DNA of 64,000 bases from Acidobacteriota bacterium. Its GTDB lineage: Bacteria; Acidobacteriota; Thermoanaerobaculia; Multivoradales; Multivoraceae. Both the position numbers and the translations under genes were made by a program. The notes beneath the pieces were generated by a model, which was given only the letters and a program-made list of their open reading frames with translations, made no database searches and was not told the DNA's origin. Position 1 is the stretch's first letter. Every line of letters begins with the position of its first letter. Shown one piece after another: positions 7,430 to 16,736 of the stretch. Location: assembly GCA_029263415.1 (NCBI GenBank), contig JAJCXN010000030.1, forward strand, positions 1 to 64,000, given 5' to 3'.

Positions 7430-10262
7430 AAACCAGATGCCTAACCAGACGCCTGACCAGATTCCCGACCGGACGCCTGAGCGCATGCCTGATTGGGAGA
7501 AGTTTCTGCGTGATCGATTGGAGCTGCCGAGGATGCAAGAACGCAGGGACGATCGGATGATTCGCGAGTTGGCGGATCACCTTGAGGATCGGTACCGGGA
7601 GGCTCGGCTCGAGGGGGCTTCGCCGGAGCAAGCAGAAGCTGCGGCGATGGAGTCGCTAGGCGACCTGCAACTGGCCAACGGGGACCTGGTTGCAGCGGAG
7701 CCCGCACGCCTTGCGGCGCTGGGCACTCGATGGGCTCGGTCACAAGAGGACCGCGCGCGGGGGCGAGGTGGCGCCTGGACCAGGATCGCGGACTTCGCTA
7801 GGGATCTACGGCTTAGCGTGCGAGTTCTCGCCAGGCGGCGGCTGTTCTCTCTCGCGGTTGTTCTGGTGCTGGCGGTCGGCATCGGTGGGACTTCAGCGAT
7901 GTTCACCTTGGTGGACTCCGTGCTCCTGTCGCCTCTTCCGTTCAACGATCAGGATCGTTTGCTGAGCGTCAGTCACACGGCTCCAAAGATCGGCTTCGAT
8001 GATGCGGGCCAGTGTGCGGCTTGGCACTACACCTATGAAGCCGATAGCCGTACGCTCGAACGGCTGGGAATGTATGAAGTCGGGTCGGTGGCGGTGACTG
8101 GTGCCGGAGATCCCGAGGCGGTAGCAGCGCTGTTTGTTACCAGCGGCGTTCTAGACACGCTTGCGCTTGTGCCCGAGCTCGGTCGGACGGTGCTGCTGAC
8201 CGACGAGGGACCGCAGGCCGCTCCGGTCGTCTTGCTAACTTCTCACTATTGGCGCACTCGGTTCGGTGGCGACCGGGCTGTGATCGGTCGCCTTCTGGAG
8301 GTTGATGGAACTCGGCACGAGATCGTTGGAGTGGTGCCCGATGACATTGCTGCGCTCGGCGAGCGACCCGATCTGATTCTGCCCCTACGCGCAGACAAGA
8401 GTGCCTTGTACGTGGGTAACATTGGCTATGGCGCGGTTGCTCGTCTTCGTGCAGGCGTTACGTTGAACCAGGTCGCCGAGGAACTGCAGCGGTTGCTGCC
8501 GTCAGCGTGGGAGCGCTACCCGGGTGGACCCATCGCCACAGCAGAGGATGTGCGCGCCTTCTCGGTGGTGGTGGTACCGCTCAAGCAGCGCCTAGTCGGA
8601 GAATCTGCGAGCTTGCTATGGGTGCTGCTGGCGGGAGTTGGGCTTGTGTTACTCGTTGCTTGTGCCAATGCGGCGAACCTCTTTCTGGTTCGCACCGCAG
8701 ACAAGCGAACGGAGATGGCACTGCGCAGAGCTATCGGAGCAAGTGCGCTCCGCGTCCGCTGGGAATACATCAAGGAAAGTCTGATCCTCTCCCTTGCGGC
8801 TGGTCTTCTGGGAATGGCGTTGGCTGCACTAGGCCTCAAGGCCCTGGTTGCAGTGGCCCCGGTCCAGCTGCCCCGAATTCAGGAGGTCTCCTTGAGTCCT
8901 CTGGTGCTGTTGACAACCTTCGCGATCTCCCTGGTTGCGGGGCTTGCGATTGGCCTATTGCCAGCTTTGCGAGCTGGGCGATTGGGCGCAGGAGAGGCGC
9001 TGGTTGGTGGCTGCTCCCGGGGTGCTTTGAAGGGCAGCTCCCAGCGGTTCCAGAGCACGGTGGCCATCGCTCAGGTGGCGTTGATACTTGTACTGCTTAT
9101 CGCCTCTGGTTTGATGTTCCGGAGCTTCCAAAAACTTGGGCAGGTTGAGCCCGGCTTTGGCAAACCGGAGAACGTGCAGACCCTGCGTTTGTACATTCCC
9201 CCAGACGAGGTGCCAGAGATCGAGGACGCTGCGTTGGTGTTCGAAACGATCGCTCGACGCCTGGAGCAAGTCCCCGGGGTCGACGGGGTGGCCCTGGCGA
9301 CAGCGATCCCAATGGATGGAAACAACAACGTCAACGCGTTCTACGCCGAGTCTTCAAGCAAAGAAGGTGCCGGTCGCGGCGTCATCAAACGGCACAAGTG
9401 GGTGGGAGGCGAGTTCTTCTCGGTGATGCAGATCCCCATCGTTGCGGGCCGCGAAATTGAGTGGCAAGACGTGCAGAATCGCCTGCCGACTGCGGTCGTT
9501 TCCGCAAGCCTCGCGCGGGAGTACTGGGGATCGCCGGAGGCCGCCATCGGCCAGAGGATCGCGGCACGACCGGAGCCACCATTCTGGTACCAGGTTGTTG
9601 GGGTTGCAGGAGATGTGCGAGACGACGGGATCAGCCAAGAAGCGCTCTCGATGGTCTACTGGCCCCAGGTGGCGCGGGGTTTCTGGAATGGCACTTCGGC
9701 CGACTCGATACTCGCCTGGCGCGACAACGGGTTTGCCATTCGGAGCAATCGCGTAGGCGACTCGAGGTTTCTAGGAGAGCTTGAGAGAGCCATTTGGGAG
9801 ATCAACCCGCAACTCCCGCTTTTGCAGTCCGCCACGCTCCCGGAACTGATGGCTCGATCAATCGCCAGCACTTCCTTTCTGACTCAGTTGCTCGCCGTGG
9901 CCAGCGGTCTGGCCTTGCTGCTGGGATTGGCTGGTGTCTACGGTCTGGTCTCGAACTCGGTGAGCCAGCAGTCCCAAGAGCTCGGCATTCGAATGGCGTT
10001 CGGTGCAAGTGCGCGGGACATTCAGGTCCTGGTGCTGAGGCAAGGTTTGGTGATTCTGGTTGCTGGCGTGTTGCTAGGCCTTGGACTGACGCTGGGCCTA
10101 CGCAACGCTATGGGCCACTTGTTGTTCGGCGTGAGCCCTTCCGATCCGGTCACCGTCGCGATGGCATCGGTATCTTTGGCACTTGTAGTGCTCGCCGCTT
10201 GCTACTTCCCGGCCAGGCGCGCCGCGGCGGTAGATCCGATGGATGTTGTTCGAGCCAATTGA
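7422..10262 (+). CDS. MacB-like FtsX permease of the orphan duplicated type (ADOP), copy 1
   Basis: 946 residues. A cytoplasmic prefix of about 130 residues (L-A-D-H-L-E-D-R-Y-R-E-A) is followed by TM1 near 138-165, which ends in the family-typical S-V-L-L-S-P-L-P-F. Then come a MacB-type periplasmic core, a first FtsX block of TM helices about 400-540, a second core and a second FtsX block at the C-terminus (Q-E-L-G-I-R-M-A-F-G-A-S). This is a duplicated FtsX architecture, unlike single-copy MacB, and there is no ATPase domain or adjacent ATPase gene. It may need an ATPase in trans or act mechanically or as a sensor; the substrate is unknown. GTG start inside the PadR gene. Confidence 0.88.
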   Translation: MPKNQMPNQTPDQIPDRTPERMPDWEKFLRDRLELPRMQERRDDRMIRELADHLEDRYREARLEGASPEQAEAAAMESLGDLQLANGDLVAAEPARLAALGTRWARSQEDRARGRGGAWTRIADFARDLRLSVRVLARRRLFSLAVVLVLAVGIGGTSAMFTLVDSVLLSPLPFNDQDRLLSVSHTAPKIGFDDAGQCAAWHYTYEADSRTLERLGMYEVGSVAVTGAGDPEAVAALFVTSGVLDTLALVPELGRTVLLTDEGPQAAPVVLLTSHYWRTRFGGDRAVIGRLLEVDGTRHEIVGVVPDDIAALGERPDLILPLRADKSALYVGNIGYGAVARLRAGVTLNQVAEELQRLLPSAWERYPGGPIATAEDVRAFSVVVVPLKQRLVGESASLLWVLLAGVGLVLLVACANAANLFLVRTADKRTEMALRRAIGASALRVRWEYIKESLILSLAAGLLGMALAALGLKALVAVAPVQLPRIQEVSLSPLVLLTTFAISLVAGLAIGLLPALRAGRLGAGEALVGGCSRGALKGSSQRFQSTVAIAQVALILVLLIASGLMFRSFQKLGQVEPGFGKPENVQTLRLYIPPDEVPEIEDAALVFETIARRLEQVPGVDGVALATAIPMDGNNNVNAFYAESSSKEGAGRGVIKRHKWVGGEFFSVMQIPIVAGREIEWQDVQNRLPTAVVSASLAREYWGSPEAAIGQRIAARPEPPFWYQVVGVAGDVRDDGISQEALSMVYWPQVARGFWNGTSADSILAWRDNGFAIRSNRVGDSRFLGELERAIWEINPQLPLLQSATLPELMARSIASTSFLTQLLAVASGLALLLGLAGVYGLVSNSVSQQSQELGIRMAFGASARDIQVLVLRQGLVILVAGVLLGLGLTLGLRNAMGHLLFGVSPSDPVTVAMASVSLALVVLAACYFPARRAAAVDPMDVVRAN

Positions 10263-10410
10263 TTGCTGCTTGTTCGAGGACGACTCCCCGCCGAAAGAAG
10301 GCTCTTGCCATCTGGTGAAGCGCATTGGTGCAACCATTTGTTCTCACTTAGCGTACATATCCCTGCCTCGACCTGGAACCACACATCATGACCTCGGAGA
10401 CGGAGTGCGA

Positions 10411-10749
10411 ATGGGCAAGGGAAACCTCCTAGGAGAGTTTGAGCAACTGGTGCTTCTTGCCCTGCTGAGGCTGGGGCCGGACGCGTACGGGCTCTCCGTC
10501 AGAGACGACATTGCAGAGACCACAGGCAGGAGGGCGGGGATCGGTTCCGTGTACGCCACTCTCGATCGACTACACACCAAAGGCTGGGTGGAATCAGCGG
10601 TCTCGGCTCCGACTCCGGTCCGAGGTGGACGCGCCAAAAAGACCTTTCGAGTCACTGCTTCCGGGGAGGAGGCGCTAGAGAACTCACTGCGCATGATCGA
10701 CGCCATGCGCAGTACGCCGCTGGTTGAGCGCGAGGGCGGTCGGTCGTGA
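10411..10749 (+). CDS. PadR family transcriptional regulator
   Basis: 112 residues from ATG 10411; the open frame extends upstream to 10243, but only the segment from M-G-K-G-N-L-L-G-E-F-E aligns with PadR proteins. HTH motifs are D-A-Y-G-L-S-V-R and G-S-V-Y-A-T-L-D-R-L, and the wing carries R-G-G-R-A-K-K-T-F-R-V-T. This PadR subgroup is the one typically fused by operon to orphan duplicated permeases. Its TGA overlaps the permease start (GTGA), so translation is coupled. Likely role: auto-repressor of this pair. Confidence 0.88.
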   Translation: MGKGNLLGEFEQLVLLALLRLGPDAYGLSVRDDIAETTGRRAGIGSVYATLDRLHTKGWVESAVSAPTPVRGGRAKKTFRVTASGEEALENSLRMIDAMRSTPLVEREGGRS

Positions 10750-13490
10750 AGCGCTCCACCGTCGCTTCGACACTGTCCGTGCTCACGAGGTGCCTTGGTG
10801 TTCTTGTTCCCGGTCCCGAGCGCGAGTACTTGCTCGGCGATCTCAGCGAGGAAACCAGTCGGCGTCTAGCGGCCGAGGGGTCGTTCAAAACCATCGCTTG
10901 GTGGACCGGCCAGGCGACAAACATCGCCGTCGTCGCACCCCATTGGCATTGGAGAACCTGGCGGAGTAGACAGCGAGAACTAGCAGCAGCCGCTGCGACC
11001 AGAACCGTCATGTTGACCAAGGAGAAGCTGATGCACGGTGTTTGGAGTGACTTGCGATTTGTACTCAGGCAACTAAGTCGCAGCCCTGGTTTCGTCCTTA
11101 CGTCGGTCCTGATTCTCGGTTTAGGACTTGGTGCAAACGTGACCATCTTTGGGCTCGCGAATGCCGTTGTGTTCAAGGCGATGCCTGGGATCCAGCCGGC
11201 GGACGAACACTTCATGGTGCTGTCACGCACCGAGCAGGACCGCGACTTCGAGGGCGCTCTTTCCTACCCGGACTTTGTCGATCTCCGGTTGGCTTTCGGT
11301 GATCAGGCGATGATTGCAGCCCGGGACGCGATGCCAGTTGGACTTCGCCTAGGCGATGTCACGGAGCGCCGACGCGGAGCCGTGGTGTCGGGAAACTACT
11401 TCTCGGTTCTCGGCGTGGACCCTGCGGTGGGCCGGACGTTGACTCCCGAAGACGACCAAGCACTCCTCAGCTCGCCGGTTGCGGTAATCAGCCATCAATT
11501 GTGGCGCGATCGATTTGGAAGTCGGCAAGGCGCCATCGGACAACAGGTCTCACTCAACGGAACCAGCTTCGAGATTGTTGGCGTGGCGCCTCGAGGCTTC
11601 CGAGGCGACCAGCGCTTCGACCGAGTCGACATCTGGGTCCCCATGATGATGCAACCGGTGGCGCGACCGAGTGGGTTCGACGTATTCAATGAAAGAGAAT
11701 CCACCTGGATGGGGGTCCTCGGACGAAGGCAAGTCGGCGTTCCGCTGAGCACTCTGGAACCGCTTGCCAGGTCCCAAGAGCGCGATTTCACCGCCTACAG
11801 CCCAGAGGACACGCGGCGGCGCGAGTTCACGCTGGCGCCAGGCCTTGGGCCGGAGCCCGCCGAGCGGCGCGCGGCGAGCGCTCTGATTGGGGCACTACTC
11901 CTGGTCACCTCGCTGGTCCTGGTAATCGCTTGCGCCAACGTAGCCAACCTGATTCTTGCGCGCAGCAATCGACGCGTGTCAGAGATCTCGCTTCGCCGAG
12001 CGCTGGGCGCTGGTCAGGGCCGGATCGTGCGACTGCTGTTGACTGAAAGCCTCATAGTGGCTTCGGTGGCCGCGGCGGTCGGAATCGCCATGGCGCTGGC
12101 AGTGCGTGGCGCGCTCATGAACTTCTTGCCCGCCATCGCGCGGAACTCTGGGATAGAACTCGCGATTGACGCACGTGTTGCGGGCTTCGCGATCCTCCTA
12201 GCCCTCGCGAGCGGAGCCCTCTTTGGACTCGCTCCGACTGTAAGTAGCAACGGTCTGCGCCCCTCCCGTTCGTTAGCCAAGAGTTCCGCGCAAGGTCCAA
12301 AGAGCAGGCTACGCAGTAGCCTGGTGGTTGCGCAGCTCGCGCTTTCGGTCGTCCTTTTGATGAGTGCCGGCCTCTTGCTCGAGAGCATGCGGCGATTGCA
12401 ATCGGTGCCTCCAGGATTCGAAGCCGAGGGTGTGCTCTCTGCCGCGATTGATCTGGGTATCACGCAGAGGTCGCCTCAAGAGATGGGTGAGTTCTACGGC
12501 AGCCTGTTGGAGCGGCTTAACGAAAGCCCTCAAGTGGCAGCGGCAGCTATGTCGTCCGCGGTTCCGCTTTCAGGCTCCGGCGACACCTTTGGAGGGCTGT
12601 TGATCGAAGGCAACGAACCTCCACCCGGTCGTCCTGGTTGGAGTTCGCGAGTCAACCTAGTCACCTCCGGGTTCCTCGAAACCCTCTCGATACCCCTATT
12701 GACGGGCCGTGACTTCGATCGCACGGACACCTTCTCTTCAACTCCCGTCGCCATCGTCAACCGTGCGTTCCAGCGACGCTACTGGCCCGATCAGGATGTG
12801 CTCGGCAAGACGATTGACATGCCCTATCGAGGCAAACGGCAGGTGGTCCGAGTAGTGGGTCTGGTCAACGATGCGCACTACCGGTCTCTCAGTAGGGCGG
12901 TTGAACCGCTGATGTATTTGCCCGTGCAACAGCGCGGGACGGCCCGCGTGGCCGTCGTGCTGCGCACCAAGGCCGGCGGGACCACGGCGACGTTGACCGA
13001 CACGCTTCAGCGCAGCGCCGCGGAACTCGACAACGAGGTGCCCATCTTCGCAGTTGCGCCGCTCTCGGCCGTTGTGAACGAGTCGCTTTCACAGACCAGG
13101 ATGGTGGGCTCGCTGATCTCGTTGTTCGGGGTACTGGCCCTGGTCCTTGCGTCGGTCGGTCTGTATGGCGTCGTTGCTTGTTTGGTAAGTGAAAGGCGCA
13201 AGGAGATCGGCATTCGACTCGCGCTTGGCGCCAAGCCTGCGGCCGTCATCAAGGGGTTGTTTCAGCGCTGCTTGAGACTCTCCGCCTCGGCGGTCGGTCT
13301 AGGCCTTCTGGGCTCGATCGGCGTTGGCCGATTGCTCAGCAGCTTTCTTTACGGCACCCACGCGCTCAATCCGTCGCTGATGTTTAGCGTTGCCGTTCTC
13401 TTGCTCGCGGTCACCGTGCTTGCAAGCATCGGCCCGCTCTTGCTCGCGGCTCGTCTGCAACCGGCCAAAGTCCTTCGCGCCGACGACTGA
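10746..13490 (+). CDS. MacB-like FtsX permease of the orphan duplicated type (ADOP), copy 2
   Basis: 914 residues. The N-terminal prefix has the L-L-G-D-L-S-E-E motif of one ADOP prefix type, and differs from copy 1. TM1 lies near residues 115-140 (F-V-L-T-S-V-L-I-L-G-L-G-L-G-A-N-V-T), followed by a periplasmic core and FtsX block ending about 510, then a second core and a C-terminal FtsX block with K-E-I-G-I-R-L-A-L-G-A-K. Inner-membrane location; ligand unknown. The GTG start shares bases with the PadR stop. Copies 1 and 2 are consecutive on the same strand, each behind its own PadR gene. Confidence 0.88.
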   Translation: MKRSTVASTLSVLTRCLGVLVPGPEREYLLGDLSEETSRRLAAEGSFKTIAWWTGQATNIAVVAPHWHWRTWRSRQRELAAAAATRTVMLTKEKLMHGVWSDLRFVLRQLSRSPGFVLTSVLILGLGLGANVTIFGLANAVVFKAMPGIQPADEHFMVLSRTEQDRDFEGALSYPDFVDLRLAFGDQAMIAARDAMPVGLRLGDVTERRRGAVVSGNYFSVLGVDPAVGRTLTPEDDQALLSSPVAVISHQLWRDRFGSRQGAIGQQVSLNGTSFEIVGVAPRGFRGDQRFDRVDIWVPMMMQPVARPSGFDVFNERESTWMGVLGRRQVGVPLSTLEPLARSQERDFTAYSPEDTRRREFTLAPGLGPEPAERRAASALIGALLLVTSLVLVIACANVANLILARSNRRVSEISLRRALGAGQGRIVRLLLTESLIVASVAAAVGIAMALAVRGALMNFLPAIARNSGIELAIDARVAGFAILLALASGALFGLAPTVSSNGLRPSRSLAKSSAQGPKSRLRSSLVVAQLALSVVLLMSAGLLLESMRRLQSVPPGFEAEGVLSAAIDLGITQRSPQEMGEFYGSLLERLNESPQVAAAAMSSAVPLSGSGDTFGGLLIEGNEPPPGRPGWSSRVNLVTSGFLETLSIPLLTGRDFDRTDTFSSTPVAIVNRAFQRRYWPDQDVLGKTIDMPYRGKRQVVRVVGLVNDAHYRSLSRAVEPLMYLPVQQRGTARVAVVLRTKAGGTTATLTDTLQRSAAELDNEVPIFAVAPLSAVVNESLSQTRMVGSLISLFGVLALVLASVGLYGVVACLVSERRKEIGIRLALGAKPAAVIKGLFQRCLRLSASAVGLGLLGSIGVGRLLSSFLYGTHALNPSLMFSVAVLLLAVTVLASIGPLLLAARLQPAKVLRADD

Positions 13491-13716
13491 ATCGATAGCG
13501 CTCCGGAGCAGCTGGTCTTCGCACCTCGGTCGAGGAGACCCTCGGCACGGAAGCCGGCCCGGCCACTGCTCTTCGCGCGGTGCTGTAGGAGCGGTGTGGC
13601 TGGCTCGAGCTTCCGGTAGAAACAGAGCCTAGACTGAACGGGGGCTCCCGCAACTGCCCGCGCCACCGCGTGTGCTCGGGCGATCAGCTCGTGTGTGCAG
13701 ATGAAGATCTCAAGTT

Positions 13717-13760
13717 CAACTTCGGCAGGCCTGCCAGCGGCGCAGCCGAGCTAAGTCCGT
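13717..13760 (+). repeat. Imperfect hairpin repeat, copy 2
   Basis: Second copy of the 44-bp unit at 166-209, 13.5 kb away. The outer stem is TCGGC/GCCGA where copy 1 has TCAGC/GCTGA, a compensatory change; the inner stem keeps three G-C pairs and has a small internal mismatch. It ends 10 bp before the TTG start of the small gene at 13771. The last 18 bases, including the GAGCTAAGTCCGT tail, differ only at the compensatory position. Confidence 0.6.
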
Positions 13761-13770
13761 CAGGGCCACT

Positions 13771-14127
13771 TTGAACGTCGCGGAACTAGAGAACCTGCCC
13801 GAATCCATCTCCCATCAAGAGGCGCATAGCTATTGCTGCCAAATCCTTGATGGCAGCGAGCCGTCGACCCAGCAGCTCACCCTAGAGGGCTTGCTAATCG
13901 CTGCCGACAAACAGTGGCATACCTACGAAGTGCCTTCGCCTGATCTAAGACAAAAGCTGGCGTCCTGGATCCTGTCGAACTGGATCTCGGACTCCGATGA
14001 GTTCTTAGAAGTGGTCTTTGTACTCGCCAACAACTACGCTTTAGAAAAGCTGCTGTTGCGACGGGTAATTCGACAGTATGACGGTCCTGACAAACAAAAA
14101 AGTGGTGGAGACACTGGCCAAAGCTAA
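13771..14127 (+). CDS. Hypothetical small soluble protein
   Basis: 118 residues, not recognised. The translation is acidic and mostly helical (S-H-Q-E-A-H-S-Y-C-C, then L-T-L-E-G-L-L-I-A-A-D, S-W-I-L-S-N-W-I-S-D-S-D-E-F-L-E-V), with a basic, polar tail. The only available start is TTG at 13771, with no clear Shine-Dalgarno, immediately after the hairpin repeat. The overall look resembles small immunity-type proteins, but there is no motif to support that. Codon use appears coding throughout. Confidence 0.5.
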   Translation: MNVAELENLPESISHQEAHSYCCQILDGSEPSTQQLTLEGLLIAADKQWHTYEVPSPDLRQKLASWILSNWISDSDEFLEVVFVLANNYALEKLLLRRVIRQYDGPDKQKSGGDTGQS

Positions 14128-14285
14128 GGGCGAATTCCTGGATCCGTACGGGTCACTCCGCTGAGCGATGCAACCCATGGGGGCAAGGACCTGCTAGCGC
14201 CGCCGATTGTTGTCTGGCCGCACGGAGGCTAACCTGGAAGGATGGACTGCCTGGACGCCGGTCTCAGCGCGAATAGAGGAGCTCT

Positions 14286-14684
14286 ATGAAGAAGGTGATA
14301 CGTGCGAAAGCTGCGGCAAATGCACTACTGATCGCGCTAAGCGCGCTGGCCGTTTTCCATATCCTGATGGTCTTAGGCGTTCTGCCAGCGAGCATGGTGT
14401 GGGGAGGACGCGCCGACGGCGCTCGTGTGAACCTGGGACTACTTGAGGTAGTAAGCCTGGTCGTCACCGGCCTGATCGCTCTAGTCGTGGCAGCCAAGAT
14501 CGGCTACCTGAAGGCTGAAAGGTTCCGCCGGGTCATTGCGGTCAGTATGTGGGTGGTGTTTGCCTACTTCGTTCTCAACACCTTGGGGAATCTCGCCTCT
14601 TCTTCGTCGCTCGAGAAGGCCATATTCACACCGGTCAGTCTTGTCCTCTCCATTTTGGCCCTTCGGTTGGCAATCGAAAAGTAG
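14286..14684 (+). CDS. Hypothetical four-helix membrane protein
   Basis: 132 residues beginning M-K-K-V-I-R-A-K, with four hydrophobic segments at about residues 12-34, 50-70, 82-102 and 110-128, and the C-terminus at K132. No family recognised; similar short four-TM proteins of unknown role are common near other small membrane genes. GAGGAGCT just upstream (14276-14283) serves as ribosome site for the ATG. It starts a run of small plus-strand genes reaching 17.4 kb. Confidence 0.72.
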   Translation: MKKVIRAKAAANALLIALSALAVFHILMVLGVLPASMVWGGRADGARVNLGLLEVVSLVVTGLIALVVAAKIGYLKAERFRRVIAVSMWVVFAYFVLNTLGNLASSSSLEKAIFTPVSLVLSILALRLAIEK

Positions 14685-14986
14685 GTGGCGGAGAGTGGGA
14701 GGACGGCGTCTGACTCCACCCTTGAGGTGAACTACCTGTACCTCAGCATCGGAAGCCCAGCAGATCGGTCGCGAACCGGAAGAACACTGCAGCTTGGGTT
14801 CTTGGCCCTTTGGGGATCTAAGGTGAAGGCGTGGCACTATTGCAGCTGTGACCATCGAACAGGGCGATTTGACCGCGCACGACCTCCAATACCGTGGATC
14901 CAATACCGTGGGTCGCTGGCCGAGGATCGGTCGCCGTGCTTCGCCGCTCGTCATGAGCTAGAGATAACTGATGGGACGGAAAACAG
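14685..14986. other. 300-bp gap without a supported gene
   Basis: An open frame begins near 14685 and runs into the next gene out of frame; its translation has no family resemblance and a patchy composition, so it may be a decayed gene or chance. At about 14884-14911 the string CCAATACCGTGG occurs twice, 14 bp apart. Confidence 0.4.
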
Positions 14987-15646
14987 ATGTTTATTGGACA
15001 CTTCGGCGTCGGTCTCGCTGCGAAACCAATAGCGCCGAGGATTTCTCTTGGCACCCTGTTCCTTGCCGGGCAGTTCATCGATCTGCTGTGGCCGACATTG
15101 CTGCTCTTGAAACTCGAATCGGTTGAGATTGTGGCTGGTGCGACCAAGCTGATTCCTCTTGAGTTCGTTCACTACCCGATCTCCCATAGCTTGTTAGCCG
15201 TCGCGGGGTGGTCTCTGCTTTTTGCCGGCGTGGTCTTCGCGGTGTGCCGCTCGGCAAAGGCAGCGCTTGTTTGCTGTGCGCTCGTGTTGAGCCATTGGTT
15301 TCTTGATGCTCTGACCCACAAGCCGGACCTGCTCTTGATTCCCGGAGGTGCCACCAAGATTGGCTTGGGCCTTTGGAATCACCCGGCTTTCGAAATCAGC
15401 TTGGAGGTCGCAATCTTCGCTGCTGGCGTCTACTTGTACCATCGAACGACCGAGGCCACCTCAAGGGTTGGCGCAGTGGCGTTTTGGTCGCTCGTAGCCC
15501 TCCTGGGCTTCATCTACGCCGGGAACATATTCGGACCGGCTCCGCCAAGCGAGGCGCTGGTCGCCTGGACTTCTCAGGCGCAGTGGCTACTGATCGTTTG
15601 GGGCTACTGGGTTGACCGTTATCGAAGAGTGAGAAGCGGGATATGA
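14987..15646 (+). CDS. Multi-pass membrane protein with conserved histidines (metal-dependent hydrolase-like)
   Basis: 219 residues with about six TM helices. Histidine/aspartate motifs sit at membrane edges: F-I-G-H-F-G-V-G near residue 4, H-Y-P-I-S-H-S near 62-68 and S-H-W-F-L-D-A-L-T-H near 103-112. This spacing recalls the YdjM-type family of membrane proteins annotated as metal-dependent hydrolases, but the resemblance is partial and no activity can be claimed. Its stop overlaps the next gene (ATGA), so the two are co-translated. Confidence 0.65.
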   Translation: MFIGHFGVGLAAKPIAPRISLGTLFLAGQFIDLLWPTLLLLKLESVEIVAGATKLIPLEFVHYPISHSLLAVAGWSLLFAGVVFAVCRSAKAALVCCALVLSHWFLDALTHKPDLLLIPGGATKIGLGLWNHPAFEISLEVAIFAAGVYLYHRTTEATSRVGAVAFWSLVALLGFIYAGNIFGPAPPSEALVAWTSQAQWLLIVWGYWVDRYRRVRSGI

Positions 15647-16101
15647 CACCGATAGTGAGAGCGGCCTTGTTGTGGGTCGCTGTTTTCGTCGTGTCGTTCG
15701 CGGGAACAATGATTGGAGAGGATGACGTGATGTTGGCAAGCGGTACGTTCGAAGTGAAGCTCACACCGCAGGCAGACGCCGATTCCCCTGCGGGAAGAAT
15801 GATCATCGACAAGACGTATATTGGAGCTCTTGAAGGTCTCGGTGTTGGCCAGATGATCAGCAAGCGGACGGAAGGCGGAACGGCCGTCTACTACGCGATC
15901 GAGGAGTACACCGGAACTGTTGGCGGTAAGAGCGGTGCATTCACACTCGTTCACAGGGGAGTCATGGACAAGGAGTCTCAATCGCTAGAGGTGGTGATCC
16001 TCGAAGGTTCCGGAAGCGGTGAGCTGGAGACCATTACCGGTTCCATGATCATCACTCAGGATGAGAATGGCCACGCCTATGAGCTCAAATACAAGTTGTA
16101 G
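15643..16101 (+). CDS. DUF3224 domain protein, probably exported
   Basis: 152 residues. A hydrophobic N-terminal stretch (about 4-24) looks like an uncleaved or weak signal. The rest is a DUF3224 beta barrel: A-S-G-T-F-E-V-K-L-T-P-Q near residue 32, a G-M-I-S-K-like turn, Y-A-I-E-E-Y-T-G-T-V, S-G-A-F-T-L-V-H-R-G and a C-terminal H-A-Y-E-L-K-Y-K-L. DUF3224 proteins have an allene-oxide-cyclase-like fold; no bacterial function is established. It is coupled to the upstream membrane protein by a 4-bp overlap. Confidence 0.82.
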   Translation: MTPIVRAALLWVAVFVVSFAGTMIGEDDVMLASGTFEVKLTPQADADSPAGRMIIDKTYIGALEGLGVGQMISKRTEGGTAVYYAIEEYTGTVGGKSGAFTLVHRGVMDKESQSLEVVILEGSGSGELETITGSMIITQDENGHAYELKYKL

Positions 16102-16173
16102 ATCACCAAAGGAACCCAATCAAATGAAGAGCTCTGTTGGCCTTCTGAAACTGACGTTCGATTGAGGAGCGCA

Positions 16174-16611
16174 ATGTCGTCTGGCTGGATACTCTTCGGA
16201 CTCCTGGCGGGCGCAGCCCTCGGGCTTGCAGCGGGGGCACCCCTTCTCGCTGGCGTCATCGTTCTGGCGATGGCCGCCCGATTCTTCGTCGGCGGCGTGG
16301 TGGCCGCTTGGAGATCCAGGTTGCCGGTCGCAGCCTTGAGTTTGTTCCTTGAAGGGTGCGCGCCTTTGCTGCTCTGGCCTTTGTTGGTTCGTGAGCGATC
16401 AGATCGTGATCTTGAACAGACCTGGCCGTGGCTGTTTGGGATTCTGGTCTCTCTGCTTGGGGCCTTTTTGCTGTGGAGGCTTGCTCTGCGCGGATCAGCG
16501 CCACTACGCGACGCGCGAGATGGTGCCCACAATGCAGGAGCCCTTGCCCAAGCTTTGTACCTTTGGCTTCCCAAGTCGTTCTCAGGCCTGAGACCAAACA
16601 ACGATGCCTGA
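16174..16611 (+). CDS. Hypothetical membrane protein
   Basis: 145 residues from ATG 16174, chosen because GAGGAG lies at 16164-16169; a TTG at 16162 would add four residues. Four hydrophobic segments rich in Ala, Leu and Gly span about residues 5-45, 50-72 and 87-108; the C-terminal 35 residues are polar. No family recognised. It follows the DUF3224 gene by 72 bp in the same direction. Confidence 0.62.
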   Translation: MSSGWILFGLLAGAALGLAAGAPLLAGVIVLAMAARFFVGGVVAAWRSRLPVAALSLFLEGCAPLLLWPLLVRERSDRDLEQTWPWLFGILVSLLGAFLLWRLALRGSAPLRDARDGAHNAGALAQALYLWLPKSFSGLRPNNDA

Positions 16612-16736
16612 CACCAACTGACGAAGTCGGAACCTCAAACCTGACGGCCGGCCCAGACGAGGACGGGACGTCCTATTTCCACCTGAGCCACGCGTGCTCC
16701 CAAACCCACTCGACCCCATAGATCGGTCCCTACACA

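Noticed and set aside
166-13760. Reading the two hairpin repeats as a true integron cassette array
   Set aside because: No integrase, no GTTRRRY core and only two distant copies; large single-function genes lie between them.
14685-15032. Open frame between two membrane protein genes
   Set aside because: Overlaps the start of the gene at 14987 in another frame and has no recognisable domain; composition is uneven.
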